From: DASRHT01 sp035650355
Lineage (GTDB): Bacteria; Chloroflexota; Ktedonobacteria; Ktedonobacterales; Ktedonobacteraceae
Assembly (NCBI GenBank): GCA_035650355.1
Contig: DASRHT010000022.1
Span: 1 to 64,000 of the forward strand
Direction of reading: 5' to 3'
DNA: 64,000 nucleotides
Shown: positions 28,301-36,730 of the stretch, piece by piece
Layout: each line of letters opens with the position of its first letter
Position numbering within the stretch: the stretch's first letter is position 1
Position numbers and translations under genes: made by a program
Notes under the pieces: generated by a model
What the model was told of the DNA's origin: nothing
The model's database searches: none
What the model saw: only the letters and a program-made list of their open reading frames with translations

Positions 28301-30687
28301 TTATCGAGCAATGCAGGCAGGTACTCAACAGCATCATGAGCATTGCAGAGCATACAGTGACGCCTTACTCAACGTTGCTGGCGTGTACTCAGCTTCCAGG
28401 GATGGCGGAGCTGTTTAAGTCCACGCTCGTCTTCCAGAATTTTCAAGGCAGCATTCATCATACGCTCAATACTGATGGTGTTGCTGCCTGGGAACCAGAG
28501 TTGCTATTTGCCAGAGGAACCAGCACCGATCCGCTCGCGCTCACCTTTGATGTGCGCGATACGTCGATTGCTTTACGCATGGGATGGGATGAACAGCTCT
28601 ATGCCGAGAAAACTGTGACAGCTCTTGTCCGCAGCCTCAATTACTGGCTGGAGCATATCTTTACAATTGAGCAGACCTGCCTGGCGGAGTTGGTGCTGAT
28701 TACACCGGAAGAGCGGCATGTACTGGCAAGCACCCTTGCGCAGCATGCATCATCCGCCGGCACAACGACTCTATGGTGCCTGGGATCGTATCTCAAAGCT
28801 GCGGCGAGTACAGCCATTGCTGTATATGATGGTTACCACAGTTTAAGCTATGCTGAGCTGAAATGTCGTGCCCTTCGTCTTGCCTCCTATCTCGCCCATG
28901 CCCACAATGTTCGTCGTGGGGATACCGTGGCTTATGTGGGCAAACGGAGCGTCGAAGCCGTGATTGCGCTCAGTGCCACCTGGCTGCTCGGCGCTGCATG
29001 GTGCGCCCTGGATGCTGATTTTCCAGAGGAGCGACAAAACAGAACGCTGCAAGTTTTAAAGCCTAAAGCCGTCATTGCCCTTACCTCAATCTATGCGCTT
29101 ACTAACGAGGATATATTACCGGTAAATGACGCACTACTCGATACGATCATGACGCGGGAGCAGATAGCCTACTATATCTCAACCTCGGGGAGTACAGGCT
29201 ATCCCAAGCTGGTTGCCCTCACGGCGGGAGGTCTTCCTCAAGTGATTGCAGCCTGGAAGGACTACTACGAGCTGGCTGCTTGCCCGCAGCGGGTATTACA
29301 AATTGGAAGCTGGACATCAGATGTCTTTCTTGGCGATTTCCTGAAGGCGCTCTCGACAGGGGGCACGCTTGTTGTCTGCCCTGATGATAGGCGCATTGAT
29401 ATGGTTTATCTGGCCCAACTGCTTGATGCATGGCAGATTACCCTGGTCGAGTCTACGCCAGCTCTGATTGCTTCCCTGTTCAAGCATCTCACAGGCGCTG
29501 CGGAGAGGCCGGAGCAGCTCCGCACCGTCATCGTCGGTTCCGATATTTTCAGATTGGAAGAACTGAACTCCCTGCGCGCAATGTTGTGGAAGGGCTTGCG
29601 GCTATACAATGGCTACGGCCTGAGCGAATGTATGATCGAATCGCTGGTATTGTCCTGTACATCATCGGCTACATATAGCTCACGTTCCGGCCTCTGCCCC
29701 CTCGGCGCACCTCTTCCAGGAACATCCCTGAAGATTGTTGATCATTGGGGGCGCGATCTTCCTCCCGGAGCTATCGGCGAGTTGCTCATTGGAGGAGAGC
29801 AGGTGGCTAAAGGCTATCTCATGGATGATGGCCGCATCAGCGATGATCGCATCACTGTGCGCGACCATACCCGTTACTTCAAAACCGGCGACCTGGCGCG
29901 ACTCAATGAGCAGGGGTATGTCGAGTTCTTCGGGCGGCGCGATACACAAATCAAGATACGGGGCCACCGCATAGAACTGGGTGAGATTGAGAATGCACTG
30001 CTGGGGCAGGCAGGCATCCGGGAAACCGTTGTACTCGCTGTTCAGCGCGCAGAGGGTTTGGAGCTCGTGGCCTTCGTGGGTGGGGCAGTAGATGTAGATG
30101 TGGCAGAGATACAAAAGAAACTGCATCATGTCCTGCCCGAATATGCTGTGCCACAACATTTTGTCGTGCTGCCAGCACTACCGCGCAATGCGAACGGGAA
30201 GATAGACCGTGTCTTGCTGAAGGAGCAGCTTCTCGCTGAGAGCGAAAGCTACATTGCTCCGACCCCTGCGCTGGCGATAAACGAAGATAGCCCGCTACAG
30301 CAGATACTGCTTGATCTCTGGCAATCTGTTCTTCACAGACCTGTGAATCCGCAGCGCAGCTTTTTTGATCAGGGCGGGCATTCTCTGCTCGTGCTCCAGC
30401 TCTTTGGGAAGATGAAGGAGCGCCTGCCAGATGACACGTTTGAAGTGGCGGATTTATTCCTCTATCCGAGCATAGAGGCGCAGGCTGCCGAACTGCTAGC
30501 CCGCAGAAAAGTGCAAAAGCTGCCGCGTGGTAACGCGACGAAAGGAGCTGAGCTTCCCCAGAGCGCCCAGAAGAAAGAGCTACTCGCTCTTCTACATAAG
30601 CTCCAAAAGCGGGAAATCTCTCCCGATCAGGCGCTTGTGCAGCTTGGGGGTAGTCGCAAATCAAGAGGGGAGAAAGGATCAGTATGA
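22354..30687 (+). CDS. Three-module nonribosomal peptide synthetase (A-T-C-A-T-C-A-T)
   Basis: A 2777-residue cytoplasmic megasynthase. A1 occupies about 20-500 (core YTSGTTGKPKG at 162), T1 has Ser557 (GGNS), and C1 has HHSVIDG at 748. A2 runs about 1065-1570 (FTSGSTGTPKG at 1212), T2 has Ser1620 (GGDS), and C2 has HHILVDG at 1813. A3 runs about 2130-2620 (ISTSGSTGYPK at 2275), and T3 has Ser2677 (GGHS). By-eye ten-residue specificity codes are DAWFLGNVVK (identical to a Leu code), DVWHHSLIEK (close to Ser DVWHLSLIDK) and DVGEIGGIEK (close to Orn DVGEIGSIDK). The first module lacks a C domain, so it is a loading module. No E or TE domain is present. It overlaps the aminomutase gene by 4 bp (ATGA), coupling the two. 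Confidence 0.93.
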   Translation: MSSMRILQKIGSESISSSLSCCFYGEECITISELYRRARMLAATLQQYGIAPGHEQRILLCLPRTPSLVIAHLAVFFAGGVIVPVDHVSPAARLLDIIEDAKPDIALIANGLHAALFSPHCHVIKIDDYLYYEADIDQNFAAYSDNIFPFQRAENEAAYIIYTSGTTGKPKGVVVELQALEALLQWHLQVFELTGNDCVSLTASPGFDASIWEIWGTLAANASMYICTDDERLDPACLQRIWLVNKVTHSFVSTPLLERLLDLDWSLPTLRLRFILTGGDRLTRRPSPGLPFRLINNYGPSEGCVVATSGPVAAQTEQNAAIPPDIGYPLPHMQTYVLDDALRPVPRGQKGNLWIGGVALARGYLNREDLTSERFLVHTEWGTRMYDTGDIVSENEDGSLCYHGRNDTQVKIDGVRIELAEVESVMCTHPRVLQAAAVVITHPVTQASRLACSIVLRGDCSLEDLRGYAEERLPHAMVPSTFLVHQSIPLTANGKIDRASIIQAQQENLLLQHAQYLATYACSEIPEELKALLNIWTAVLGQPVTPQSDLFALGGNSIAAAQIAARIAKRFNKNCKASHVLANRTPVELAAILPSLSALGAIQENAPVSGTQDWFPVTSMQQSLWYLWKTNPQNPFYNIGATFVIDCYLDEKTLCDALLTILSKHAMLYARFRQHPESQEIEQRIEPFSREELLSRIAFCPPAKNLADAMAQAQRSYRRPFDLERDTLFRGLYLPVRDGQSLFMLVCHHSVIDGLSLQLLLRELAACYTELLAKQSSSFPQLSPATESRFAQFVTWQNRGSQELAARRFWAEKVQEMKPCEFPKDGADCATFEGKILECRSQPGLGRQLVAFCREHNVSCFVTMLAAWFVTVARFCHQNEITVGVPFHGRTHPLFDNEVGMFVNLIPLSLSLQEQQDYITLVKKLAEDLSQAMEHGNFSLGAIAALTHKRESGTTELVNTTFSEKLVIDFPLPYTRSTFIEMDTGRARFALSAFLRVQDDHIEGHIEYASPAFAGETIKGLMETYFAFLAQAIQCPLKPWERCLPEGPVIMPEPALVTHAQSRALPLHKLFERAAEQYANRPALQTETAVWTYKDLDSRANQLAIALHEQGVQQGDLVPLVMERSAYMVAAILAVLKLGAVYVPIDQEYPLERCAHILLNLNANVVIIGTKESLPEGNWQVCCAAEVMQEQLSTAQFAFPQVSVTDAAYLLFTSGSTGTPKGVLCPHLGAALRVQWQNDERLLYPGERVLFKTPYTFDVSVWEIFYPLSVGATLVIAPPGLQRDPSALAALIVREQIQLCHFVPTMLQLFLEAIEGMKDADFSQWRVLHTSGEALPSHLIARVAVLLPHVRLLNLYGPTETGIEVTGFDTFKQQITRVSIGHPLPYVSLVIAGPDGRPVPKGFPGELLIGGPSLALEYFHNAEETERKFIMRESTTGSGQERFYKTGDLVRQWHDGTLDFLGRTDEQMKVRGVRIEPGEIEAHIAALEGVQEAVVVAAQAASGIATLVCFYVPASLSGRALEAVETQAQHLKQALAQKLPPALVPALFYALPSLPLTSSGKRDRKSLSKKAGELLRVYGDAKGRDPQTPMELRIARIWCQVLKQTKVGVDQNFFEIGGDSVKTLQIGNLLLKEGLELAPRDFFLYPTIEEQARYLETAHTLAAKDETSTTSEDQRVLPLTPLQSLMLIDTLRNPCSDAYWQVIAYRVPATIPALKVKEAWQATVDANPALRTRVVWNAAQSGQVIEESKTIDFNVYDWRIEAKQGQTLEEWCRGQAEELKVHGMQTLQKVLYVEHWSAGTEAGEGAAVVWIHHHILVDGWSMTQCLNDFFSYLHDGNVQLSPRPSLEAYFSWLEYAEVDEQAQQFWKQELAGVQPAETLHFEKPTAGQEKGEEHADFRTNDLTFSSLAAQMLAAFCQRHRLTASSVITCLWGLILYQYQNSDDICVGMTFANRPYQLDCVQELSGMLINTLPVRLRLAPQTRFIEQCRQVLNSIMSIAEHTVTPYSTLLACTQLPGMAELFKSTLVFQNFQGSIHHTLNTDGVAAWEPELLFARGTSTDPLALTFDVRDTSIALRMGWDEQLYAEKTVTALVRSLNYWLEHIFTIEQTCLAELVLITPEERHVLASTLAQHASSAGTTTLWCLGSYLKAAASTAIAVYDGYHSLSYAELKCRALRLASYLAHAHNVRRGDTVAYVGKRSVEAVIALSATWLLGAAWCALDADFPEERQNRTLQVLKPKAVIALTSIYALTNEDILPVNDALLDTIMTREQIAYYISTSGSTGYPKLVALTAGGLPQVIAAWKDYYELAACPQRVLQIGSWTSDVFLGDFLKALSTGGTLVVCPDDRRIDMVYLAQLLDAWQITLVESTPALIASLFKHLTGAAERPEQLRTVIVGSDIFRLEELNSLRAMLWKGLRLYNGYGLSECMIESLVLSCTSSATYSSRSGLCPLGAPLPGTSLKIVDHWGRDLPPGAIGELLIGGEQVAKGYLMDDGRISDDRITVRDHTRYFKTGDLARLNEQGYVEFFGRRDTQIKIRGHRIELGEIENALLGQAGIRETVVLAVQRAEGLELVAFVGGAVDVDVAEIQKKLHHVLPEYAVPQHFVVLPALPRNANGKIDRVLLKEQLLAESESYIAPTPALAINEDSPLQQILLDLWQSVLHRPVNPQRSFFDQGGHSLLVLQLFGKMKERLPDDTFEVADLFLYPSIEAQAAELLARRKVQKLPRGNATKGAELPQSAQKKELLALLHKLQKREISPDQALVQLGGSRKSRGEKGSV

Positions 30688-32012
30688 TGAAAAGCGTACA
30701 AGATATTCAGAGGCAACGCCATTTTCGCGATGTGGAGCTATGGAGGGATGTCACCGACGAGCAATGGAACAATTGGAAATGGCAGTTGACCCATACCGTG
30801 AACACACTGGAGGCTCTCAAGCAGGTGATCAATCTGACGCCCGAAGAGACGCTAGGAGTGCAGCGTGTTTCTGAGTCAATTCCTTTGCGCATCACGCCCT
30901 ATTATGCTATGTTGATGGACCCGAATAATCCTCAATGCCCTATTCGCTTGCAGGCCGTACCGATTTCCAGAGAAATGCAGCGCTCACCCTGGGATATGGA
31001 AGATCCCCTGGAAGAGGATGGCGACGCGCCGGTACCCGGATTGACCCATCGCTATCCTGATCGCGTCCTGTTTCTCGTGACGAATCAGTGCTCTATGTAC
31101 TGCCGGTATTGCACGCGGCGACGTTTTTCCGGGCAGATTGGGCATGCCGTGCCCAAACCGCAGCTCGACGCTGCTATAGACTATATCCGTCGTACGCCAG
31201 CGGTGCGTGATGTCCTGCTATCAGGGGGCGACGGCCTGCTGGTCAACGACCATATTCTAGAGTATATTTTGAGCAACCTGCGTGCCATTCCCCATGTTGA
31301 AATCATTCGCATTGGCACGCGTGCGCCGGTCGTTTTTCCACAGCGTATTACCGAGAACCTCTGCAAAATTTTGCGGAAGTATCACCCGGTCTGGATCAAT
31401 ACGCACTTCAATCATCCGCTCGAAATTACGGCGGAGGCCGCGCTCGCCTGCGAGAGGCTGATAGATGCCGGTGTGCCACTGGGCAATCAGACGGTTCTCA
31501 TGCGCCATATTAACGATTGTCCCCATATCATGAAGGAACTGGTGCATCAACTCGTCAAAATTCGCGTGCGCCCATACTACCTGTACCAGTGCGATTTGTC
31601 GGAAGGAATCGAGCATTTTCGTACGAGCATCGCCAGAGGCATCGAGATTATGGAGCAGTTGCTTGGGCATACTTCGGGATATGCCGTCCCGACATTTGTC
31701 GTGGATACGCCAGGAGGCGGTGGCAAAATTCCGGTGATGCCGCAATATGTCATCTCGCAGGGACATTGCAAGGTCGTCTTACGCAACTTTGAGGGAATGA
31801 TGACCATCTATCATGAACCGGCGTACGAGGATGAGGGCTGTCCTCCCTCATGCACGCACAACGCTTTGCAGGACCCTGACGCACTCATCGGCATCGCACG
31901 GCTGCTCAATGATGTGGATCTCGTATTGGAGCCAAAGGGGCTGCAACGGCCTGAGCGCCATCTACGCCCTAAAAACGATCAATGTCTTGATGTTGCTTAC
32001 GCGAAAATTTGA
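30684..32012 (+). CDS. kamA: Lysine 2,3-aminomutase (radical SAM, PLP), beta-lysine supply
   Basis: A 442-residue radical-SAM/PLP enzyme that interconverts L-lysine and beta-lysine. The cluster cysteines are Cys136, Cys140 and Cys143 (CSMYCRYC). Both aspartates that bind the lysine side-chain amine in clostridial KamA are present: Asp304 (CDLSEG) and Asp341 (VDTPGGGGK). Their spacing of 37 matches the clostridial pair, which argues for lysine rather than glutamate as substrate. Zinc-type cysteines (INDCPH, EGCPPSC) are also seen. It lies inside the cluster and is translationally coupled to the NRPS, so it most likely provides beta-lysine as a building block (inference). Confidence 0.92.
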   Translation: MMKSVQDIQRQRHFRDVELWRDVTDEQWNNWKWQLTHTVNTLEALKQVINLTPEETLGVQRVSESIPLRITPYYAMLMDPNNPQCPIRLQAVPISREMQRSPWDMEDPLEEDGDAPVPGLTHRYPDRVLFLVTNQCSMYCRYCTRRRFSGQIGHAVPKPQLDAAIDYIRRTPAVRDVLLSGGDGLLVNDHILEYILSNLRAIPHVEIIRIGTRAPVVFPQRITENLCKILRKYHPVWINTHFNHPLEITAEAALACERLIDAGVPLGNQTVLMRHINDCPHIMKELVHQLVKIRVRPYYLYQCDLSEGIEHFRTSIARGIEIMEQLLGHTSGYAVPTFVVDTPGGGGKIPVMPQYVISQGHCKVVLRNFEGMMTIYHEPAYEDEGCPPSCTHNALQDPDALIGIARLLNDVDLVLEPKGLQRPERHLRPKNDQCLDVAYAKI

Positions 32013-32077
32013 ACTTTTTCATCTCTAGTAGACCACCTGCCAGATAGTATGGTACATGATGGAGGTGCTTTTCAAAA

Positions 32078-35000
32078 ATGTCTTCAACTCATCCATTAAT
32101 ACCTACAGTTTTTGACCTTTTGAAGAAAAAACAGATCGACCGGGATGCGGCGCGAGTATTACTGGAGGCCGTGCAAACTATGCCAGCGCCTTCTTCGGCA
32201 GAGCAAGCCGATAAGCGTATTGCCATTATCGGCATTGCTGCCGAGCTGCCGGGTGCAAAAACGTTTGATGACTTCTGGGACGTGCTGCTGCGTTGTGAAG
32301 ATCGCGTCTCCGAACTTCCTCCTGAGCGCCGTCGCCTGTGCGAGGACTTTGTCCAGTTCCGTCAGGAGGAGCTGGGTATCGATAAAGAGAAGCCCTTCTG
32401 GAGCGCGGCCTGGATTGAGGATATAGATAAATTTGACCCGGCATTTTTTAATATTACTCCTGCTGAAGCACGAGCGATGGACCCACAGCAACGGCGTTTC
32501 CTCCAGACGGCGTATCACTGTTTTGAGGATGCGGGCTACGCAGGGCAGCGTATACGCGATTCGCGAACGGGCGTCTATGCCTCAGCCGCTATGGTGAATT
32601 ACGTAGATGCGCTCGCTGAATTGACGCCTCAGAGCGTCCCTGGCAATGTGCCATCCTTTGTGGCTTCACGCGTCTCTTACACCTATAATCTGCGCGGACC
32701 CAGTTATACCTGTAGCTCGACCTGCGCGTCATCGCTGTTAGCTCTGCATGAAGCATGCATGGGGCTGGCTTACGGAGACTGCGATATGGCGCTGGTGGGC
32801 GGCGTCAATATTTTTCCCTTTCCGATCAACGCGCAAAAGCTGCTGATGAACGCGGCTGGCATTATGTCTGATGAGCAGCGTTGTCGCCCATTTGATAACC
32901 AGGCCAGTGGGATTGGACGCGGGGAAGGCGTTGTTGCTCTTTTGCTCAAGCCCTTGACCAAAGCCCTGCAAGACCATGACCATATTCACGCCGTCATTTT
33001 GAGTACGGCGGTCAATAATGACGGGGCCTCGGCAAGCATTACGGCTCCTAATCCCAGAGCGCACACGGAACTCTTGCTTGAAGCATGGCAACGAGCCGGT
33101 ATATCGCCGGAATCTCTCTCCTATCTGGAGGCGCACGGCACGGGGACGCATTTAGGTGATCCGATAGAGGTGCGCGGCATCACCGACGCCGTACGCAAAT
33201 TCACCAGTAAGCGGCAATTCCTGGCTATCGGTTCGGTCAAGGGCAATATTGGGCATTTGTTAGATGGCGCGGCAGGTCTATCGGGCCTGCTCAAGATCAT
33301 TCATGTGCTCAAGCATGGGATTGTCCCGCCCACGAAGCATTTACAGGAGCCGAATCGTCAGATCGATCTGCTTAATTCGCCCGTCTTCATCCCTACGTTT
33401 CCCTGGGATGTGCAAGCGCACAAAAAAGCCGATGAGCCGTTGCGTGCAGCGGTGAGTTGTTTTGGCTTCAACGGGACCAATGTCCACGCCGTACTGGAAG
33501 AGGCGCCTAGCGACCACTCTCAAGCTCAAGCTCAGGCCGAGTCTGAAGCGATGTTTGTTTTTCCCCTCTCCGCCCGTAGCCAGGCGTCTCTTATGACGGT
33601 TGTGGCTAAATATGCCGCTCTGAATGAGGCTGCCTGCAATCTGGCGCCGTGTGATGTTGCATATACCTTATGGTCGGGACGAGAACACTTCGAGCTGCGG
33701 CTGGCTATTCTGGCGTCTAACATGGAGGCCCTCGTTGCTATATGTCGCAGACTCATCGCCATTCCATTCAAGCTATGGCATACCGTTGAGTCCGTCCGTG
33801 TTAATAATGGCAGCGTATGCGCACCACGGGATGAATCAGCCACCGAAACGCTCGCGTGTGCGTATGTCAATAACGGGCGCTTCCTCTGGCATCCGTTGTT
33901 CGAGGGCTATAAACCGTTTAAGGTGTCACTTCCTTCCTACGCTTTTGATGAGAGTTCCTACTGGAGTTTCGGGCAGACGCCCAAAACGCTTCATCGTCCA
34001 GCCGATTCACCGCTCGAAAAAGTGCTGTCTATTGCCCGCTCTGTCCTTGAGGTACACACATTAAAAGCTGACGACAACTTCCTCGCGTGCGGAGGGAACT
34101 CTCTGTCCGGTTTACAATTTATTAGTCGTCTCAGGCAAGAGCTGCATAGCCAGATTTCGCATGAGGAACTGTTAACATTCCCTGATTTCAGCGCGATTGC
34201 TGCAAAGATAGCTCCGTTAGCTACCTCTTTTGCGTCTCCTGTTTCCCCTGCAAATCAGAACAGGCAGTATCCCGTTTCGTTTGCTCAGCAACGCTTCTGG
34301 TTCTTAGCGCAGATGGAAGCGGGGAACGCCTTTTATAACATCCCGTTGATGGCTCGCCTGAAGGGAGCGCTGGATGTGCAGGCTTTAGAACAGAGCCTGA
34401 CCGAGATCCAGCGTCGCCATGATATTCTGCGCTCAAGTTACCCTCTGGATGAGCACGGTATGCCTTCAATGCTTATTCATAAGCAGAAGCCTTGCACATT
34501 GGCTACCCATGATTTACAGGCGTGGCCGGATGCTGAGCGCGAACAGCTCGCCTTCCAGATCGCACAGGCGCTCATTCAGCAACCATTCGACCTGGAGAAT
34601 GGTCCCGTCTGGCGCGCCGGCTTTATCAAAATCGCTGCTCAGGATCACCTGCTCGTTGTCGTGATGCACCATATTATTACCGATATCTGGTCATTCAAGA
34701 TATTTGAGCAGGAATTGATCACCCTGTACAATGCCTATGCAAAGCAACAGCATTCATCGTTGCCAGAGCTGCCCATGCAGTATGGCGATTTTGCCGCCTG
34801 GCAACGCCAGCATCTCTCAGGGGAAGAGCTTGAGCAGTTAACGCACTATTGGAAGCAGCAACTGGGCTCATACCATATGTCTCTGGAACTGCCCGCAGAT
34901 CGCCCGCGCGGAGCGGTTAGAACGTTACGCGGCAAAACATTACCGGTTGAAATTTCCTCAGAGATCATTGCAGCCATCAAGAAGCTTTGTCCGCAAGAAG

Positions 35001-36691
35001 GGGTCACATCATTCATGGTGATGCTGGCAGCCTTCTACGCCCTGCTCTTTCATTACACTGGGCAGGAAGACATTGTGATCGGTACTGAAGTAGCAAACCG
35101 GACGCGCGTCGAGGCGGAGAAACTTATCGGCGCGTTTGTCAACCAGCTTGCTTTACGGACGCGCCTGACCGGCAATCCAACGTTCCGCGAGCTGCTGAAG
35201 CGGGTACGTAAGACGACATTAGAAGCTTATGAGCATCAAGACCTGCCCTTTGAGAAGCTGGTGGAGATCCTCAACCCTGAGCGCAAAGCGAACGTCACCC
35301 CCTTGTTCTCGGTCAAGCTTCTTTTTGGCACGCTCTCTACTGAGGAAGCGCAATTTGCCAACCTCATCGTCGAGCCGGTCGGCATGCCCGTCGATATGTC
35401 GCCATTTGACCTGACGCTGCGCCTTTCAGAGTGGAGTGGCGGCGGTCAGCCACCACGTATAGACGGTTCATTAACCTACAATACAGACCTGTTTGATGAA
35501 GACAGGATACTGCATTTTCTAGAGCATTTTTCTCTCGTACTTGACCAGGTCGTGGCTGAGCCGGACCTGCATTTAAGCCAGATAGAACTGATGAGCAAAA
35601 AGGAAAAGGAGCAAAAAATGGAAGCTTTAAAACAGCGTGATGAGTTTAAACAACAATCATTGAAAAAGTTCAATCGGAGATCGGTCCGCTCGTCGGCAGA
35701 GAACCAGATCAAAACGAGCTTTTTGAAAGAGGGAGACCGCTTTCCTCTGGTGATTGAGCCCGCACTGGGCGATGTCGATCTAGCTGACTGGATCAAGAAT
35801 AACCATGATTTTGTAGAAACCACGCTCCTGCAACATGGCGCGATTCTCTTCCATAATTTTAAAGTCGCTTCTATCGAACAGTTCCAGCAGATCTCGCTCG
35901 CGGTCCATCCTCAGCTTGTGGAGTATTCCGAGCCTTCTACGCCTCGTAGCGAGTATAGCGATAAGATTTATGTATCGAGCGAATATCCTAATTACTATTC
36001 CATCCCTCTTCACGGCGAGCTGAGCTATACCTACAAGTGGCCGATGAAGGCGCTGTTCTACTGCAAAAAGGCCGCAACAAAGGGCGGAGAAACTCCCATT
36101 GCGGATGCCAGGGAAGTACTACGACGCATTGATCCACGCGTGCGCGAGAAGTTTGTTGAAAAACAGATCATGTATCTGCGCAACTATGGCGATGGATTAC
36201 TTGTCCCCTGGCAGAAGGTATTTAACACCACTTCTAAAGCGGAAGTAGAAGAGTATTGCCGGCAAAATCCGCCCATGACGTGCGAGTGGCTCGGCGAGAA
36301 TCGCCTGCGCACGCGTCAGGTGCGACCTGCGGTGATCAAGCATCCGGTGACCGGCGACGAGGTATGGTTCAATCAGATGCACATCTTCCATATCTACAGT
36401 TTAGGCGTGGATATGCAGAAAAAGTTGCTTGAGCAATTTGGTGAAGAGAACTTACCCGTCCATGCATTGTACGGTGATGGCACCCGGATCGAGAACTGGG
36501 AACTCGACGCCATCTATAAAGCCTATGCTGAATGTACCTATGCCTTCCCCTGGCAAGAGGGCGATGTACTGCTGGCCGATAATGTGCAGATTTCGCATGG
36601 GCGCAACGCTTTTGAGGGGGAGCGCGAGACCGTAGTGAGCTTTGTGGAGCCATGTCCCCAGCCCAATCACGCTTCTCAGCTAGAGCTTTAA
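32078..36691 (+). CDS. Hybrid PKS-NRPS: KS-ACP-C with C-terminal TauD-type dioxygenase
   Basis: A 1537-residue protein. The KS domain (about 48-475) has Cys216 (SSTCASSLLA), His353 (EAHGTGT) and His393 (KGNIGHLLD). No acyltransferase follows, only a linker of about 170 residues, so it must be loaded in trans. The ACP has Ser675 (GGNSLSG). The C domain (about 730-1160) has an intact HHIITD (864-869), with Ile replacing the usual final Gly. Residues about 1190-1530 form an Fe(II)/2-oxoglutarate TauD-type dioxygenase: His1312-Gly-Glu1314 and His1507 (SHGRNAFEGERE). The acid ligand is Glu. SyrP-like members of this family hydroxylate carrier-bound residues. GGAGG precedes the start. Confidence 0.9.
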   Translation: MSSTHPLIPTVFDLLKKKQIDRDAARVLLEAVQTMPAPSSAEQADKRIAIIGIAAELPGAKTFDDFWDVLLRCEDRVSELPPERRRLCEDFVQFRQEELGIDKEKPFWSAAWIEDIDKFDPAFFNITPAEARAMDPQQRRFLQTAYHCFEDAGYAGQRIRDSRTGVYASAAMVNYVDALAELTPQSVPGNVPSFVASRVSYTYNLRGPSYTCSSTCASSLLALHEACMGLAYGDCDMALVGGVNIFPFPINAQKLLMNAAGIMSDEQRCRPFDNQASGIGRGEGVVALLLKPLTKALQDHDHIHAVILSTAVNNDGASASITAPNPRAHTELLLEAWQRAGISPESLSYLEAHGTGTHLGDPIEVRGITDAVRKFTSKRQFLAIGSVKGNIGHLLDGAAGLSGLLKIIHVLKHGIVPPTKHLQEPNRQIDLLNSPVFIPTFPWDVQAHKKADEPLRAAVSCFGFNGTNVHAVLEEAPSDHSQAQAQAESEAMFVFPLSARSQASLMTVVAKYAALNEAACNLAPCDVAYTLWSGREHFELRLAILASNMEALVAICRRLIAIPFKLWHTVESVRVNNGSVCAPRDESATETLACAYVNNGRFLWHPLFEGYKPFKVSLPSYAFDESSYWSFGQTPKTLHRPADSPLEKVLSIARSVLEVHTLKADDNFLACGGNSLSGLQFISRLRQELHSQISHEELLTFPDFSAIAAKIAPLATSFASPVSPANQNRQYPVSFAQQRFWFLAQMEAGNAFYNIPLMARLKGALDVQALEQSLTEIQRRHDILRSSYPLDEHGMPSMLIHKQKPCTLATHDLQAWPDAEREQLAFQIAQALIQQPFDLENGPVWRAGFIKIAAQDHLLVVVMHHIITDIWSFKIFEQELITLYNAYAKQQHSSLPELPMQYGDFAAWQRQHLSGEELEQLTHYWKQQLGSYHMSLELPADRPRGAVRTLRGKTLPVEISSEIIAAIKKLCPQEGVTSFMVMLAAFYALLFHYTGQEDIVIGTEVANRTRVEAEKLIGAFVNQLALRTRLTGNPTFRELLKRVRKTTLEAYEHQDLPFEKLVEILNPERKANVTPLFSVKLLFGTLSTEEAQFANLIVEPVGMPVDMSPFDLTLRLSEWSGGGQPPRIDGSLTYNTDLFDEDRILHFLEHFSLVLDQVVAEPDLHLSQIELMSKKEKEQKMEALKQRDEFKQQSLKKFNRRSVRSSAENQIKTSFLKEGDRFPLVIEPALGDVDLADWIKNNHDFVETTLLQHGAILFHNFKVASIEQFQQISLAVHPQLVEYSEPSTPRSEYSDKIYVSSEYPNYYSIPLHGELSYTYKWPMKALFYCKKAATKGGETPIADAREVLRRIDPRVREKFVEKQIMYLRNYGDGLLVPWQKVFNTTSKAEVEEYCRQNPPMTCEWLGENRLRTRQVRPAVIKHPVTGDEVWFNQMHIFHIYSLGVDMQKKLLEQFGEENLPVHALYGDGTRIENWELDAIYKAYAECTYAFPWQEGDVLLADNVQISHGRNAFEGERETVVSFVEPCPQPNHASQLEL

Positions 36692-36730
36692 AATCCCATT
36701 CAGTGTACATAGCAACAAGGAGAACGCGCC

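Noticed and set aside
29951..30664. Minus-strand frame of 237 codons at the end of the first NRPS
   Set aside because: Antisense to A3/T3 motifs; Ala/Arg-rich translation typical of a shadow frame.
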